From Erpobdella octoculata (taxonomy: Eukaryota > Annelida > Clitellata > Hirudinida > Erpobdellidae): a stretch of DNA of 64,000 nucleotides. The number at the start of each line of letters is the position of its first letter. Position 1 is the stretch's first letter. The notes under the pieces are model-generated. The model was not told the origin of the DNA. It saw nothing but the letters and a program-made list of their open reading frames with translations, and did no database searches. The stretch spans positions 33,812,042-33,876,041 of the forward strand of contig OZ022239.1 in assembly GCA_963978895.1 (NCBI GenBank), given 5' to 3'. Shown here in pieces: positions 21,419 through 31,800 of the stretch. A program made the position numbers and the translations under genes.

Positions 21419-21520
21419 TTTAATTATATCTTTTATTATAATAATTATATATTTTATTATAATAATTATATATTTTATTATAATAATTATATATTTTATT
21501 ATAATAATTATATATTTATA
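21419..21520 (+). repeat. AT-rich ~22-bp tandem repeat
   Basis: About four to five copies of a unit reading attatatattttattataa. Confidence 0.85.
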
Positions 21521-21723
21521 ATCACATTTCCAATTTAATGATCCAACCAGTTTATTAATTTTTTGTAAAAAAATATCTTGTAAAAGTGACCAAATGCACA
21601 ACAGAATGACAGAACCACAACAAAAACTATTAATAGCGCAGTCAAAAATAAAATTATGTGCAAAAAAAGGGCAACAGTCACAAGAAAAAATATTAATCGC
21701 ACTGTCAGAATAACATGAGTCAT

Positions 21724-22204
21724 TCCTGATCATAAATATCTATGTTCCTAATATTTTTAGGAAAATTATATTGCTGGCATCTCCAACGAAAACCATCTAG
21801 CCTAGCCCTTGGTTATATAGAGTTTCGCATCCTATCTCTCGATTCAATTTCTAATATTTTTTGAATATTTTATAGTGGTTTCAAAATTAAGTAATCATTT
21901 ATTTTACAAATAATTTTTATAAACTCACACAGATAATTTCTTTGACATTTCATTTCACTTCACCTTTAGTTATTTTTTTTAAACGAAGGAATCGCGTAGC
22001 ATGTTATATAACGTTATAACTATTACCGTGGCGGTAGGCGCCGGTATGCGATCTTTGACTCGCTATATCTTTATTCATTTTATTTTTTACACTATATAGT
22101 ATATTCAAACTCAGAATTTGTACATTTATTTAAAATATTAGTGAAATTAAAAAAAAATATTAGTGAAATTTAAAAAAAATTATATTGAAACTTTTAATGC
22201 AACT
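21724..22204. other. AT-rich spacer
   Basis: No coding or RNA gene seen. Contains ttataacgttataacta near 22001, a short palindrome. Confidence 0.4.
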
Positions 22205-22263
22205 ACCTAGGATAGGGTTAGGGTTAGAGGTAGGGTTAAGGGTAGGGTACGGGTAAGGTTAGG
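22205..22263 (+). repeat. TTAGGG-like degenerate repeat, left part
   Basis: Irregular GGGTTAG/GGGTAAG units interrupted by LTR element 2. The repeat resumes at 27345. Confidence 0.8.
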
Positions 22264-22663
22264 TGTCACGCCCGCGTAAACGCAGTGTGCGTGCCTGGAC
22301 CTATATTTTTGGAATTTCCGGCGGAGGTGGTAAAAGATGTATTGCACAACGTTGCGTGTTCGGTTTGTTGCGCGATTATTTGAATATTTTAGCCTGTAGC
22401 CTGGAGGGCTTGTATATATAAGGCTGTCGCGATCTACTTCCTTCTTGTTCGCCGGGGTTCGCCATTGTTGGCCATATTTGATAGAACTTGAAACTGTTTT
22501 TTATATCTGTCGTGTTGTTGGTGATAGTTTTCGATAATCTTGATCTATATTCGTGAATAAAACAACTAAAACTATCTACGAGTGTCTTTAACTTTATTAC
22601 GATAGTTAGCCTGGGTTAAATTTCTCCAGCAGTATCGACTATCGCAAAGGCGAAGTCGTGACA
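22264..22663 (+). repeat. 5' LTR of element 2
   Basis: 400 bp. A TATA-like box (tatatataagg) is at 22413-22423 and AATAAA at 22556-22561, giving a plausible U3-R layout. Confidence 0.95.
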
Positions 22664-22675
22664 ATCGAACTTTCT

Positions 22676-22693
22676 TGGTGGCAGCGGTGGGAT
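22676..22693 (+). promoter_or_regulatory. Primer-binding site, tRNA-Leu type
   Basis: tggtggcagcggtgggat starts 12 bases after the LTR. Its complement, ATCCCACCGCTGCCA plus CCA, is the 3' end of animal tRNA-Leu(AAG) as I remember it. This differs from the tRNA-Ser-type site of element 1, so the two elements are distinct lineages. Confidence 0.82.
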
Positions 22694-23091
22694 AATCAGT
22701 CGATACATCGATCAGTTTTGGGTGAGATTCGTCCTGGGTGATAGAGTTCATCGAGTTGGTGAAGTTCTACCAAGTTTGGAGATCTGACGACGTTGGCGGT
22801 ATCCAGTGGTTTTGGCGGGATCAGCGGAATTCGACCGGGATCTGCAAAACCGACCAGGGATTCGACGCAAATCGACCAGATCAAGGAGGATCATCATCGC
22901 AAGATCGACGATTGACGATTCAGTGCTGGAGAAAGAGTCCAGACAGTTTCAGACCGTTCAGTTCGACCACGTGGCGACATCCGTTTCTCAAGGAGGGCCG
23001 ATCCACATCTCAGGTTAGAGATTTTATCGTTGCCGGATTGCCCAGTTAGGTTTTTCTCTCTTTTTCTTCTGTGTAGTAAGGTTTCATAAAT

Positions 23092-26000
23092 ATGTATAGA
23101 ACCCCTACGGTTGAAGAGTCAGTTGCGCAGGATAGTCCAACAGGGATCCTTAGCGAGGAGCACTATCAATTTGTTGATGATAGTCGGCGTCCACGTAGAG
23201 TTAGTGAAGATGCTAATGTTAGCAAAAATTCCAAATCAGTATTAGCTGAGCGTAAGTTAGCATTGCGCGAAGCAGAATTGGCGGCAAAAGAAGCTAAATT
23301 AGAACAGGAGCGTAGACTCGCTGAAGCTAAATTAGAAGAAGATAGGGCGAATCGCAGACTAGCTGAAGCTAAGTTAGAACAGGAAAACAGACTCGCTGAA
23401 GCTAGGTTAGATGAGGATAGGGCAACCCGCAGACTTGCTGAAGCTAAACTAGAGCTGGAACGTGAAAGGATTCAGGACCACAATAGTCTTGAGGTTTCTT
23501 TAGCCGTTCGCACTAGTCGCTTTCAAAATGCCATGAAGGGTATAATGTCAGAGTTTCCTTCAGATCCTGCTGCAATACCGGGGTATTTTCAATATCTCGA
23601 GAATCAGTTTGCATCATACCAAGTTGATGATGATGTGAAACCCAAAATATTACAGGCCCATATGAATAATAGAGCTCGCTCAATCTTGAGTCGATTGACC
23701 ATTGCTCAGTTAGGTGACTATGAGGAATTAAAGCAAATTCTATTGCAGGAATTTCGGGTCACTCCCAGTCTTTTGAGGGAGAGGTTTTATGCTGTAAAAA
23801 GAAGACCTGGTGAGACTTACTCACAGGTAGCTTCTGAATTACACACAGCGTTATCCTATTATATTAAAAGTAGGAATATCGATGAGAATTTCCATCAATT
23901 AGTTAGTTTGATGTGTGCCGATAGATTGAAACAACTAATGTCTCCCAGTTGTGCAGATTTTATTTTAACTCAGGAAAAGGATGATTGGTTGAATCATCTA
24001 GAGCTTTCACGCGTTGCGGATAGCTACATGGCCACACACGAGCATGAGACTAGACCGCCTCGATTCAACAACCCAAAACCAACAGATAAAGGGTCAGGGT
24101 CTCCCACTCCTAATAGAATGACTAAAATAGCCATTGATCCTAATATGGATAAGGATAAAAAGTATGGATTATGCTTTAAATGCCATAAGAAGGGTCATTC
24201 GTTCAAGGAATGTCCTCTACACAAATTCCCTTCCTCAAATTTACCTAATCCCAGAATTAATTGTTGTCAAACAGAAAATTCCTTTAATTGTCTCGGTGAT
24301 AGGAAAACATTTGTTGATGATAAAAATTTGTCCTCTCAGTCAAAAAATTCCCGTAATTGTCTCGATGATAGGAAAACATTGGTTGAGGGTAAAAATTTGT
24401 CTTCTCATTCAGAAAATTCCTTTAGAGGTCTCGTTGATAGGAAAATATTGTTTGATGGTCAAAAATCTTTTCCCTGTCCCGAAGCATGTCCCATTATAGA
24501 TGTTGATGATTATCACATTAGGTCTTATGAGAATGTATTTATCGATCAATTACCATCTATTCCAGCTTTGATTGATGGTGGTGCAGAGGTGTGTTGCATT
24601 AGAGAAGATTTAATTAAATCTCTTCGTAGGGTACCACATAAATTTATAAAATTATCTGGCCTTAAAGGTCAACCAGAAATTGTAGGTTGTGTTAGATTAG
24701 TCGTTCGACCAGATCTTGTGGGTGATGACATTGTGAACCTAGCACCCAAGGTTCGTGCATGGTTTGCTGTCGTCCCAAATCTTAATGAGCAAATTATTAT
24801 CACTCCCTCCGTAAGTAACCTATTAAAAACGATATCATTGTATGATACCGTTGCATACCCTATTAAGAACAAACAAAATGCACATGACTCTGATGTGAAT
24901 GTTCCCAGTCTTGAAATAACTAATTCACAATATTTTGTTTTAGATGAACCTCGTAATGATGAGCATAGTCCAGATGTTGCACTGATTCTAGGTGAAGGTG
25001 TTTCTCGTGCTGCTGACGCTAGGAAAGTTGATTCACAGGCCGATACTTGTCAGGACATAGATGTTTCTGTAGTTTCGGGTGATGATATTTGTCCAGGTGC
25101 TGATGCTAGGAAAGTTGATTCACAGGCCGATACTTGTCAGGACATAGATGTTTCTGTAGTTTCGGGTGATGATATTTGTCCAGGTGCTGATGCTAGGAAA
25201 GTTGATTCACAGACCGATACTTGTGAGGACATAGGTGTTTCTGTAGTTGCGGGTGATGATATTTGTCCAGGTGTTGATGCAGGCGGAAGTGATTCACAAA
25301 CCGACGCTCGATTTACAACCGTTAACGATGATTGTCAGGGGGTAGGTGATAGTAATGATCACGAGGCGTTTGCCAAAGAGCAACATGATTGTCCTTCACT
25401 TAAGTCCTTCTGGTTGCTAGGTATAGATAAGCGTAAAAACTTTTATATCGACAGGGGACTTTTGTTTCACAAGGAGAATCAGTGGGGTCATTCCATAAAA
25501 CAGTTGTGTTTGCCCAGGAATCGTATACTTGCAGTGTTACAGATGGGGCATGATGCCCCCTATTCGGGGCACATGGCGGCCAAGAGTACACGGCAGCGTA
25601 TTCGACTCAGTTTTTGGTTTCCCGATATGGAGAAACAAGTTCAAACCTATTGTGAGTCGTGCCCCGTGTGCCAGTTAAGGGCACCTGTTAGAAAAAGAGA
25701 TCGAGTCCCCATAACTCCCATTCCAAGGGGAGATGAACTACCGTTTAATCATTTAGTTATGGATTGTATAAGGCCCATAATTCCAGCGGGTGATAGTGTG
25801 ACTGTCCGACCCAAGTACAATTATGCCCTGGTTGTTGTCGATTTGTTCTCTAGATGGCCGATGGCCTATCCATTAAGGTCATTAGATGCTAAGTCTGTAT
25901 GTGACCGACTTTTCCATGTATTTTCAGTTCCTCGAATGGTTGGTTTTGTTTGTAGTTATTTCACTCGGAACCTACTTGCGGTTGTGAGAGATTCTTGGAA

Positions 26001-26391
26001 TAGTGCAAAGGATGTGCCTTGGCATTTAGGTACAAAACCACCTGACTACTGGGGGAAGCAAAAGCAAAATCTCAGAATAGCCGTGAGATTTGGTGGAATT
26101 GCAGGTGATCATGTTATCAAATACTATTATTATAGTATAAATCACCAGTGCAGAATCATACCATGGTGGATTCCCATGGTAAGCTTATTGGATTGTATCT
26201 CGAAGGGACCTAGGGGAGACTGCTTTCCAGTCCCCGATATCCCGAATCTGCTACAGATGGTAGGCAGAGCACAATTCCTAAGCTGTTGGCAAATTTCCAT
26301 AAAGTTACTGCACTTTCTTACGAGAAAGATTTACTCGAGTTATGCAGATTTGTTGTCTATGGTTTGGAGTCGGTCAGCAATGCTTTGCTGA
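23092..26391 (+). CDS. Gag-protease-integrase-remnant polyprotein of LTR element 2 (1099 aa)
   Basis: N-terminal Ala/Glu/Arg-rich coiled coil with repeats of RRLAEAKLE (residues ~45-125); capsid-like region (~130-330); one CCHC knuckle CFKCHKKGHSFKEC at ~361; aspartic protease ALIDGGAEVCC (Asp 495, DGG instead of DTG/DSG). Three 29-residue tandem repeats (~641-727, 87 bp each) follow in place of RT/RNase H. Then comes an integrase H2C2 zinc finger (His at ~820; CESCPVC) and the start of the catalytic core with MDC (Asp ~891) and VVVDLFSRWPMAYPL. The second catalytic Asp region is altered to CSYFTRNLL, and the sequence beyond shows no DDE-core motif I recognise. The ATG follows a ~430-bp leader. 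The frame is open throughout, so loss of RT was in frame. Confidence 0.88.
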   Translation: MYRTPTVEESVAQDSPTGILSEEHYQFVDDSRRPRRVSEDANVSKNSKSVLAERKLALREAELAAKEAKLEQERRLAEAKLEEDRANRRLAEAKLEQENRLAEARLDEDRATRRLAEAKLELERERIQDHNSLEVSLAVRTSRFQNAMKGIMSEFPSDPAAIPGYFQYLENQFASYQVDDDVKPKILQAHMNNRARSILSRLTIAQLGDYEELKQILLQEFRVTPSLLRERFYAVKRRPGETYSQVASELHTALSYYIKSRNIDENFHQLVSLMCADRLKQLMSPSCADFILTQEKDDWLNHLELSRVADSYMATHEHETRPPRFNNPKPTDKGSGSPTPNRMTKIAIDPNMDKDKKYGLCFKCHKKGHSFKECPLHKFPSSNLPNPRINCCQTENSFNCLGDRKTFVDDKNLSSQSKNSRNCLDDRKTLVEGKNLSSHSENSFRGLVDRKILFDGQKSFPCPEACPIIDVDDYHIRSYENVFIDQLPSIPALIDGGAEVCCIREDLIKSLRRVPHKFIKLSGLKGQPEIVGCVRLVVRPDLVGDDIVNLAPKVRAWFAVVPNLNEQIIITPSVSNLLKTISLYDTVAYPIKNKQNAHDSDVNVPSLEITNSQYFVLDEPRNDEHSPDVALILGEGVSRAADARKVDSQADTCQDIDVSVVSGDDICPGADARKVDSQADTCQDIDVSVVSGDDICPGADARKVDSQTDTCEDIGVSVVAGDDICPGVDAGGSDSQTDARFTTVNDDCQGVGDSNDHEAFAKEQHDCPSLKSFWLLGIDKRKNFYIDRGLLFHKENQWGHSIKQLCLPRNRILAVLQMGHDAPYSGHMAAKSTRQRIRLSFWFPDMEKQVQTYCESCPVCQLRAPVRKRDRVPITPIPRGDELPFNHLVMDCIRPIIPAGDSVTVRPKYNYALVVVDLFSRWPMAYPLRSLDAKSVCDRLFHVFSVPRMVGFVCSYFTRNLLAVVRDSWNSAKDVPWHLGTKPPDYWGKQKQNLRIAVRFGGIAGDHVIKYYYYSINHQCRIIPWWIPMVSLLDCISKGPRGDCFPVPDIPNLLQMVGRAQFLSCWQISIKLLHFLTRKIYSSYADLLSMVWSRSAMLC
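25012..25272 (+). repeat. 87-bp coding tandem repeat, three copies
   Basis: Each unit encodes a 29-residue stretch containing DARKVDSQ and VSVVSGDDICPG. Copies one and two are almost identical and the third has diverged. It occupies the position where RT would be expected. Confidence 0.93.
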
Positions 26392-26937
26392 GCGCGACTT
26401 CCTTCTCAGAACCATTTGGTGTTTTGTGTGTATCATCATTATTATATTTAGTAGCTGAATTCCTGTCTCGATTAAATTAGATTTGGAGTAGCTGTGGCTA
26501 CGATTAGGTTTATTTATCCTAGGGTGTATAATCTTTGGTTATCGGAAATTGGTATTACTTTATATGGGTAGCTTTGTAATGTTCTTTTGTTAATTTCTTT
26601 CTTTGGGCGATCCTGGTCAACGATAAAGTGGATCGGTCGCAAGTTTTTCTTTGCAGGTTTCCAGGAAGAAGAGCGCGTCACTGAACAAAGAGCTGCAAGA
26701 CGTCTTATTTGTCCTTGCTCGGAAGGTTCTTCGACCACGTCTTTCTTTCGCGTGTGGCTCATCGTCGCGACTGTTCTAGATATTCAGGTTCCCAAGACGA
26801 GCACCAGGAAACCCGACGACAAAAGAAGCCGTTCAGTCAACGGGATCCACACTCAGCCAACCGGATCGACCCAGATCAAAGAATGAAGATATTGCCGCTA
26901 ACGAGAAGGATCGTTACCGACTTTGGGGGGGGAGGTA
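26392..26937 (+). other. 3' internal region and polypurine tract of element 2
   Basis: No domain recognised in the short open frames here. It ends in a G-rich tract (ttgggggggg.aggta, 26923-26937) directly before the 3' LTR. Confidence 0.7.
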
Positions 26938-27344
26938 TGTCACGCCCGCGTAAACGCAGTGTGCGTGCCTGGACCTATATTTTTGGAATTTCCGGCGGAG
27001 GTGGTAAAAGATGTATTGCACAACGTTGCGTGTTCGGTTTGTTGCGCGATTATTTGAATATTTTAGCCTGTAGCCTGTAGCCTGGAGGGCTTGTATATAT
27101 AAGGCTGTCGCGATCTACTTCCTTCTTGTTCGCCGGGGTTCGCCATTGTCGGCCATATTTGATAGAACTTGAAACTGTTTTTTATATCTGTCGTGTTGTT
27201 GGTGATAGTTTTCGATAATCTTGAATTATATTCGTGAATAAAACAACTAAAACTATCTACGAGTGTCTTTAACTTTATTACGATAGTTAGCCTGGGTTAA
27301 ATTTCTCCAGCAGTATCGACTATCGCAAAGGCGAAGTCGTGACA
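26938..27344 (+). repeat. 3' LTR of element 2
   Basis: 407 bp, near-identical to the 5' LTR with one 7-bp duplication. Confidence 0.95.
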
Positions 27345-27472
27345 GTTAGGGTTAAGGTTAGCGGTAAGGTTAGGGGTAAAGTTAGGGGTAGGGATAGGGT
27401 TTCATTTTAATACGGGATTGCAATTTTACAGATTGCAATCACGGCGAACCGCCGGGGCAATAGCAGCGACCT
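27345..27472 (+). repeat. TTAGGG-like repeat, right part, with conserved GC-rich block
   Basis: Degenerate GGTTAGG units to about 27402. The block gaaccgccggggcaatagca then appears, as at 88-113. It is the continuation of the repeat split by LTR element 2. Confidence 0.8.
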
Positions 27473-28402
27473 TATATAAAGTGACTAGCGGGGTTTACTT
27501 CGTTGTTTCTCTCGCCTTTTGTTCTTTATCGTTTTACATAGAAAAAGTTTTAAAATTTTAAATTAATTTTTTTTTATAACTCATAGTTTGTTTTTTAAAT
27601 AAAACTTTATTATAAACTAATTGTATTTCTTTTTTATTCATTTCATTCATACAATCATCGTACCTCACCACTCACAACTACGATGTAAATAGTGCTTGAA
27701 AGGGTACTATTTACCGTTTTCAAAGTCTCTCAAATTACGATAAATGTTTTTTTTTTAAATTCAATTTGGTATAAAATTTGTTTTTTTTATGTTATTGTAA
27801 CAAAATAATAAAAATACGACTATTTTTTCGGCACGGGCCGTTCGTAGGAAAGATTACCTAAGTCTATTGCTATTGCTAATATATTTCTCTTTTCAATTAT
27901 ATTAATTTTATAATAAAAATATAATTGAAAACACCAGAAATAATTACGCTATTCTCCACCTTTACCTACATTATTATGCATCTTGAAATCTTGAAATATT
28001 ATATTTAAAATACAATATACGTGAACAAATGTAGCAACCTGCTCCGCTGTTAGCAGCCAATACATCGCACTGGCCATGGTCCGAAACCGAATGACTACAA
28101 CCACAAGAAAATACAAACAAAACTGAAATAAGAGATCGAAACATTCCTTATATTATTTAATATCTATAAGAATACGGCAAGACCCTGGGTATAAAGTATA
28201 AACAAAAATATCAAGGAAGTATAAAGTATAGCCGCAAGCTCCACCCGTCTGATTTTTTAACTCCGCCTGCAGGTTTAAATGTAGGTTTTTATAAAAAAAA
28301 TAAGCTTATAGACATCTAAATAGCCTAATATTAATGTAAATACTTATTAATAAAATTTAAGTAATAAGGACTTTTTTTCATGTATTTAAAACAAAATTAA
28401 GG
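27473..28402. other. AT-rich spacer
   Basis: No gene recognised. Contains homopolymer-rich sequence and short tandem motifs only. Confidence 0.4.
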
Positions 28403-28852
28403 GTGTCACGACAAAACGTTCACAGACAAAATGTTCAACGACAAAATGTTCCCGACAAAACGTTCACGACACAACGTTCACGACAAAATGTTCACGACAA
28501 AATGTTCACAGACAAAATGTTCACGGACAAAATGTTCACAGACAAAATGTTCAACGACAAAATGTTCACGACAAAACGTTCACGACAAAACGTTCACGAC
28601 AAAATGTTCACGACAAAATGTTCACAGACAAAATGTTCACAGACAAAATGTTCACAGACAAAATGTTCAACGACAAAATGTTCACGACAAAACGTTCACG
28701 ACACAACGTTCACGACAAAATGTTCACGACAAAATGTTCACAGACAAAATGTTCACAGACAAAATGTTCACAGACAAAATGTTCAACGACAAAATGTTCA
28801 CGACAAAACGTTCACGACACAACATTCACGACAAAATGTTCACGATTGCAAC
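28403..28852 (+). repeat. GACAAAATGTTCAC minisatellite, long array
   Basis: About 30 tandem units of 13-16 bp (gacaaaatgttcac, gacaaaatgttcacag, gacaaaacgttcac), arranged in a higher-order pattern of roughly 120 bp. The reading frames across it (DKMFTDKMF, RQNVH) are artefacts of the repeat. Confidence 0.97.
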
Positions 28853-29816
28853 TTTTAAATTTAGTTTAGTTTTAAATGATAAAATATTTTGTGTTTCACA
28901 AAATGAGCGCAAATAAAACGTTAACAATAGTAAATGCAATGTTAATTTCCTCTTTGATATCCCTAACTCAAACGGCAACCAGATGAGTATGGATCGGAGG
29001 ACTGTAAACTGTTTCAGCAAGAAAGAAAAAAAAACAGATGAAATGAGATAGCTATAATAGGAAAATACAATTGGTTACTAATTTGAGATCGTTTGAATTT
29101 TCAATTTCAATTAAGCAAACGACGTAAATAAGGTTTGATGGCTGTATTCTAAAGATTAAAAAGTTAAGGTTATCCAAGAGAAAATTAACCAATCCGCATT
29201 AACTAGTTAATAAATGGAACGATGATTAAAAGGGTCAAAATATGAAATCTTTATTAACTCCGATTAAATAGAAAAAGAAATGCAATTAGTTATTAATTGA
29301 GATTCATTTGATGTTTCAATTTTAATTAAGTGAACGACAGAAAGAAGCCTTGATCGTTGTAGCCTAGCGATTAAGATGTTATCGGCTTCCAAGAGCAATA
29401 TAGCCTCCTTTAATTAGCTAATTAACGTAACGGTGACTTGGGTAAAGCAGCATGCAGCTACTTGCGTTTTTCAACTAGAATTGAAAATACATCTCCAGTC
29501 TCTAGCAATTAAAAACTAAAAAGTTAGGGTATCCAAAAGCAAATTAACCGGCATTAACTAGTTAATGAATGGAACGATGATAAAAAGGATCAAAATATGG
29601 ATGAAAAAGAAAAAAGCCAAATAGCTATAACTCCATACAATTATTTATTAATTGAAGATCATTTGATGTTGCCAATACGTATATTAGTTTCATGCTGTCA
29701 TGCACATATAATACTTTGCTTACGTAAATCAATGGTGAATAGACACATCACAAAAAATGACTTAATAATTAGTTTGCAAGCGATCTTGACATAATAAAAC
29801 AAAATTTTATTTTTCA
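28853..29816. other. Segment between inverted minisatellite arrays
   Basis: AT-rich. It contains two diverged copies of a ~300-bp unit (29090-29300 and 29490-29640 share motifs such as aagttaggttatcca and ggaacgatgattaaaa). No coding gene recognised. Confidence 0.5.
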
Positions 29817-29889
29817 GTGTGAACATTTTGTCGTGAACGTTGTGTCGTGAACGTTTTGTCGTGAACGTTTTGTCGTTGAACATTTTGTC
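29817..29889 (-). repeat. GACAAAATGTTCAC minisatellite, short inverted array
   Basis: Five units of the family at 28403-28852 in the opposite orientation. The array abuts the broken end of a LINE fragment. Confidence 0.93.
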
Positions 29890-31125
29890 TTAAGTGAAAA
29901 GTTGGCCAGAAATGCCACGAATGGTGCCAGTTCATTGGAATATTGTTTTATTATCCATGTTGGCACTGGGTCCAAGAAACAGTTCTTGTTAGGTGAAGCC
30001 CTGATGAGACGGATGATGTAGTTAGCATCCACAGGCCTGAATTCCAGCAGCGAGCTGGAACAGCTTCCAGCACAATAGAGCGGACAAGAAGCAGACGAAG
30101 TAGACTGGCGAACACTCTCGGTCTTCTCTAAAAACGCCTTCAAGAAATCACTCGCCGCAAGATCATTGGGTGGGGCTGAAAAGCCACAGTCCTTGCCGAA
30201 CACCCCAGATAATGTTCTCCAGAGCTTTGCAGGATTACCTTGACTATCATCGATTTTTCCTCTCCAGTAAAAATTTTGTTTCTGCCTAAAAAGGCCGTGA
30301 GACGCAATCACGATCAAACCACGGCGTATGAGGCTGAAGGCGCCGTCTAGCAGCACGAGAGGGAGCATTTTGATCAAGAAGCGACGATAAGGTAGTGTCA
30401 TAGAGCTCCTGGGCCTGATCAATAGACATATCCTCATAGACCACCGGATTGCACAGTAGGCTGCTACGTAAATCGAACCGAAATCGCTCAGAGTCGAAAC
30501 ACCTCCAAGCACGAGTATTAATCTCGACAAACCGAGTTGGAAGAAGTCGGAACGGAACCCAGAAACGCACAAGAGAATGATCGGAGACCTGCGGCAGATC
30601 AACGACGATAGACGGAGATGGAAGATCAGATCTAGTAATAACCAAATCAAGAGTATTACCCTGCGAATGCGTAGGGCCGGTAACAGACTGCACGAAGCCA
30701 AATGAACCTATGAGATCCAACAGACGTGGATCGAGAGTAATGTTTACCTTGACATTCAGATCTCCAATAATAATGACCTGGCAATTGTACGTCGCCAATG
30801 CTTCAAAAATATTTCCTAGTTCTATGAAAAACAGATTACTAGCGGGGATGCTTCCAGGACGGTATATCAAAACAAAGATGAAACTCGTTTTAACGGATGA
30901 GAACTTTGTAGTTATGATCACAAATGTAATTGGCGTCAATCCCATAGCGAGTGGCTTGGCCGAGAGTGTGTTCCTGTGGATGACTGCTATTCCCCCATAA
31001 AAGCGGCCACTTTCATCGGGCCCTGGAGCAGCTTCAAAGCAGCGGTAACCAGGCAGATTGATCTTTTTCAGGGCAACGTCGTCAAAACACTCATGCCAGG
31101 TCTCCACCAAACCAAGAATTGTCAA
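29890..31125 (-). pseudogene. Truncated, frameshifted LINE (Jockey/CR1-like endonuclease and N-terminal RT region)
   Basis: The minus-strand frame from 31125 encodes an AP-endonuclease-like domain: LGLVETWHE, VIIIGDLNVK, GNTLDLVITR and VSDHSLVRF. It shifts frame near 30290-30310 and continues with RGKIDDSQGNPAKLWRTLSG and a pre-RT region ending in FVAFLANFS. There the GACAAAATGTTC array begins, so the RT core is lost on the 3' side. This is unlike usual 5' truncation and implies a later rearrangement or insertion. It is not functional. Confidence 0.85.
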
Positions 31126-31179
31126 TCTATTTTACGTTTTATAGGCTAACAGAAGTTATGAAAAAATGGAAAAGAGAAA

Positions 31180-31500
31180 ATGAGCGTGAACGGGAACGGG
31201 AACGGGAACGGGAGAGCAACCGTGACCGGGAACGGGAGAGCAAGCGTGAGCGGGAACGGGAAAGCGACCGGGAACGGGAAAGCGACCGGGAACGGGAAAG
31301 CGACCGGGAACGCGGAAAGCGACGAATCGGGAGAGCAAGTTTGGAAGGAAACGCGAGCAAGAGAGAAAATCGATAACAAAACTTCTGAGCGGGAAAGCGA
31401 CCGGGAGCTGGAAAACGACCGAGAGCGGAAAAGCGACCGGGAACGCGACGAAAACGGGAAAGTGGAGAAGGAAACGGGAGCGAGAGAGACAAACATTAGA
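31180..31500 (+). repeat. 18-bp G-rich minisatellite (gcgaccgggaacgggaaa) and related units
   Basis: Tandem units of about 18 bp between 31190 and 31330, then related degenerate units. The same unit is found inverted at 56660-56890 and 57000-57200, and in short form at 56285-56350. It is part of a composite repeat ending in the cccgggcaacgccgggta block. Confidence 0.9.
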
Positions 31501-31800
31501 AAAATTTCTAAAAACCCCGGGCAACGCCGGGTAACCCCGCTAGTATACATATATACATACAAACATTCATTTTTATATATATAGATGTATATATATAGTT
31601 CCCGCTCGCTTACCCGCTCCGCTCCGCTCATTTTGTGACGGATTTCAATTTTTTGTCTCTATATTTGATTCCCCTTGACTCTCAAGGTTGTGTGAAAATT
31701 TCATTACGATCGGATGAATGGTGTAGCAATGCATAAAGGACATGAATATATACATATATACATACAAACATTCATTTTTAAATATATATAGATATATATA
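31501..31800 (+). repeat. Composite repeat module ending in cccgggcaacgccgggtaac, plus 'gttcccgctcgct' module
   Basis: Module order: cccgggcaacgccgggtaac, ATA-rich linker, gttcccgctcgct, cattttgtgacggatttcaa, then a unique-looking stretch ending aatgcataaaggaca. The second part recurs at 57353-57496, and inverted at about 36430-36484. Confidence 0.85.

Larger units (their letters stand above)
22264..27344 (+). mobile_element. LTR retrotransposon 2 (Ty3/Gypsy-type), RT-less, recent
   Basis: LTRs at 22264-22663 and 26938-27344 share TGTCAC...GTGACA ends. By eye they differ at about three bases plus a 7-bp tandem insertion (cctgtag) in the 3' copy. The flanks read gttagg on both sides (22258-22263, 27345-27350), compatible with a target duplication, although the telomere-like context makes chance agreement easy. 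Primer-binding site, long ORF and G-rich polypurine tract are present. RT and RNase H are absent and the integrase is damaged, so it is nonautonomous. Confidence 0.93.

Noticed and set aside
28403..28852. Regular short repeats resembling a CRISPR array
   Set aside because: There are no unique spacers between units, and the host is an intron-bearing animal.
28403..28916. Overlapping open frames repeating DKMFT and RQNVH
   Set aside because: Artefact of the gacaaaatgttcac minisatellite, open in several frames at once.
31119..31631. Arg/Glu-rich and Ser/Arg-rich frames on both strands, also at 56428-56933
   Set aside because: Produced by the 18-bp G-rich minisatellite. The resemblance to SR-type proteins is compositional only.
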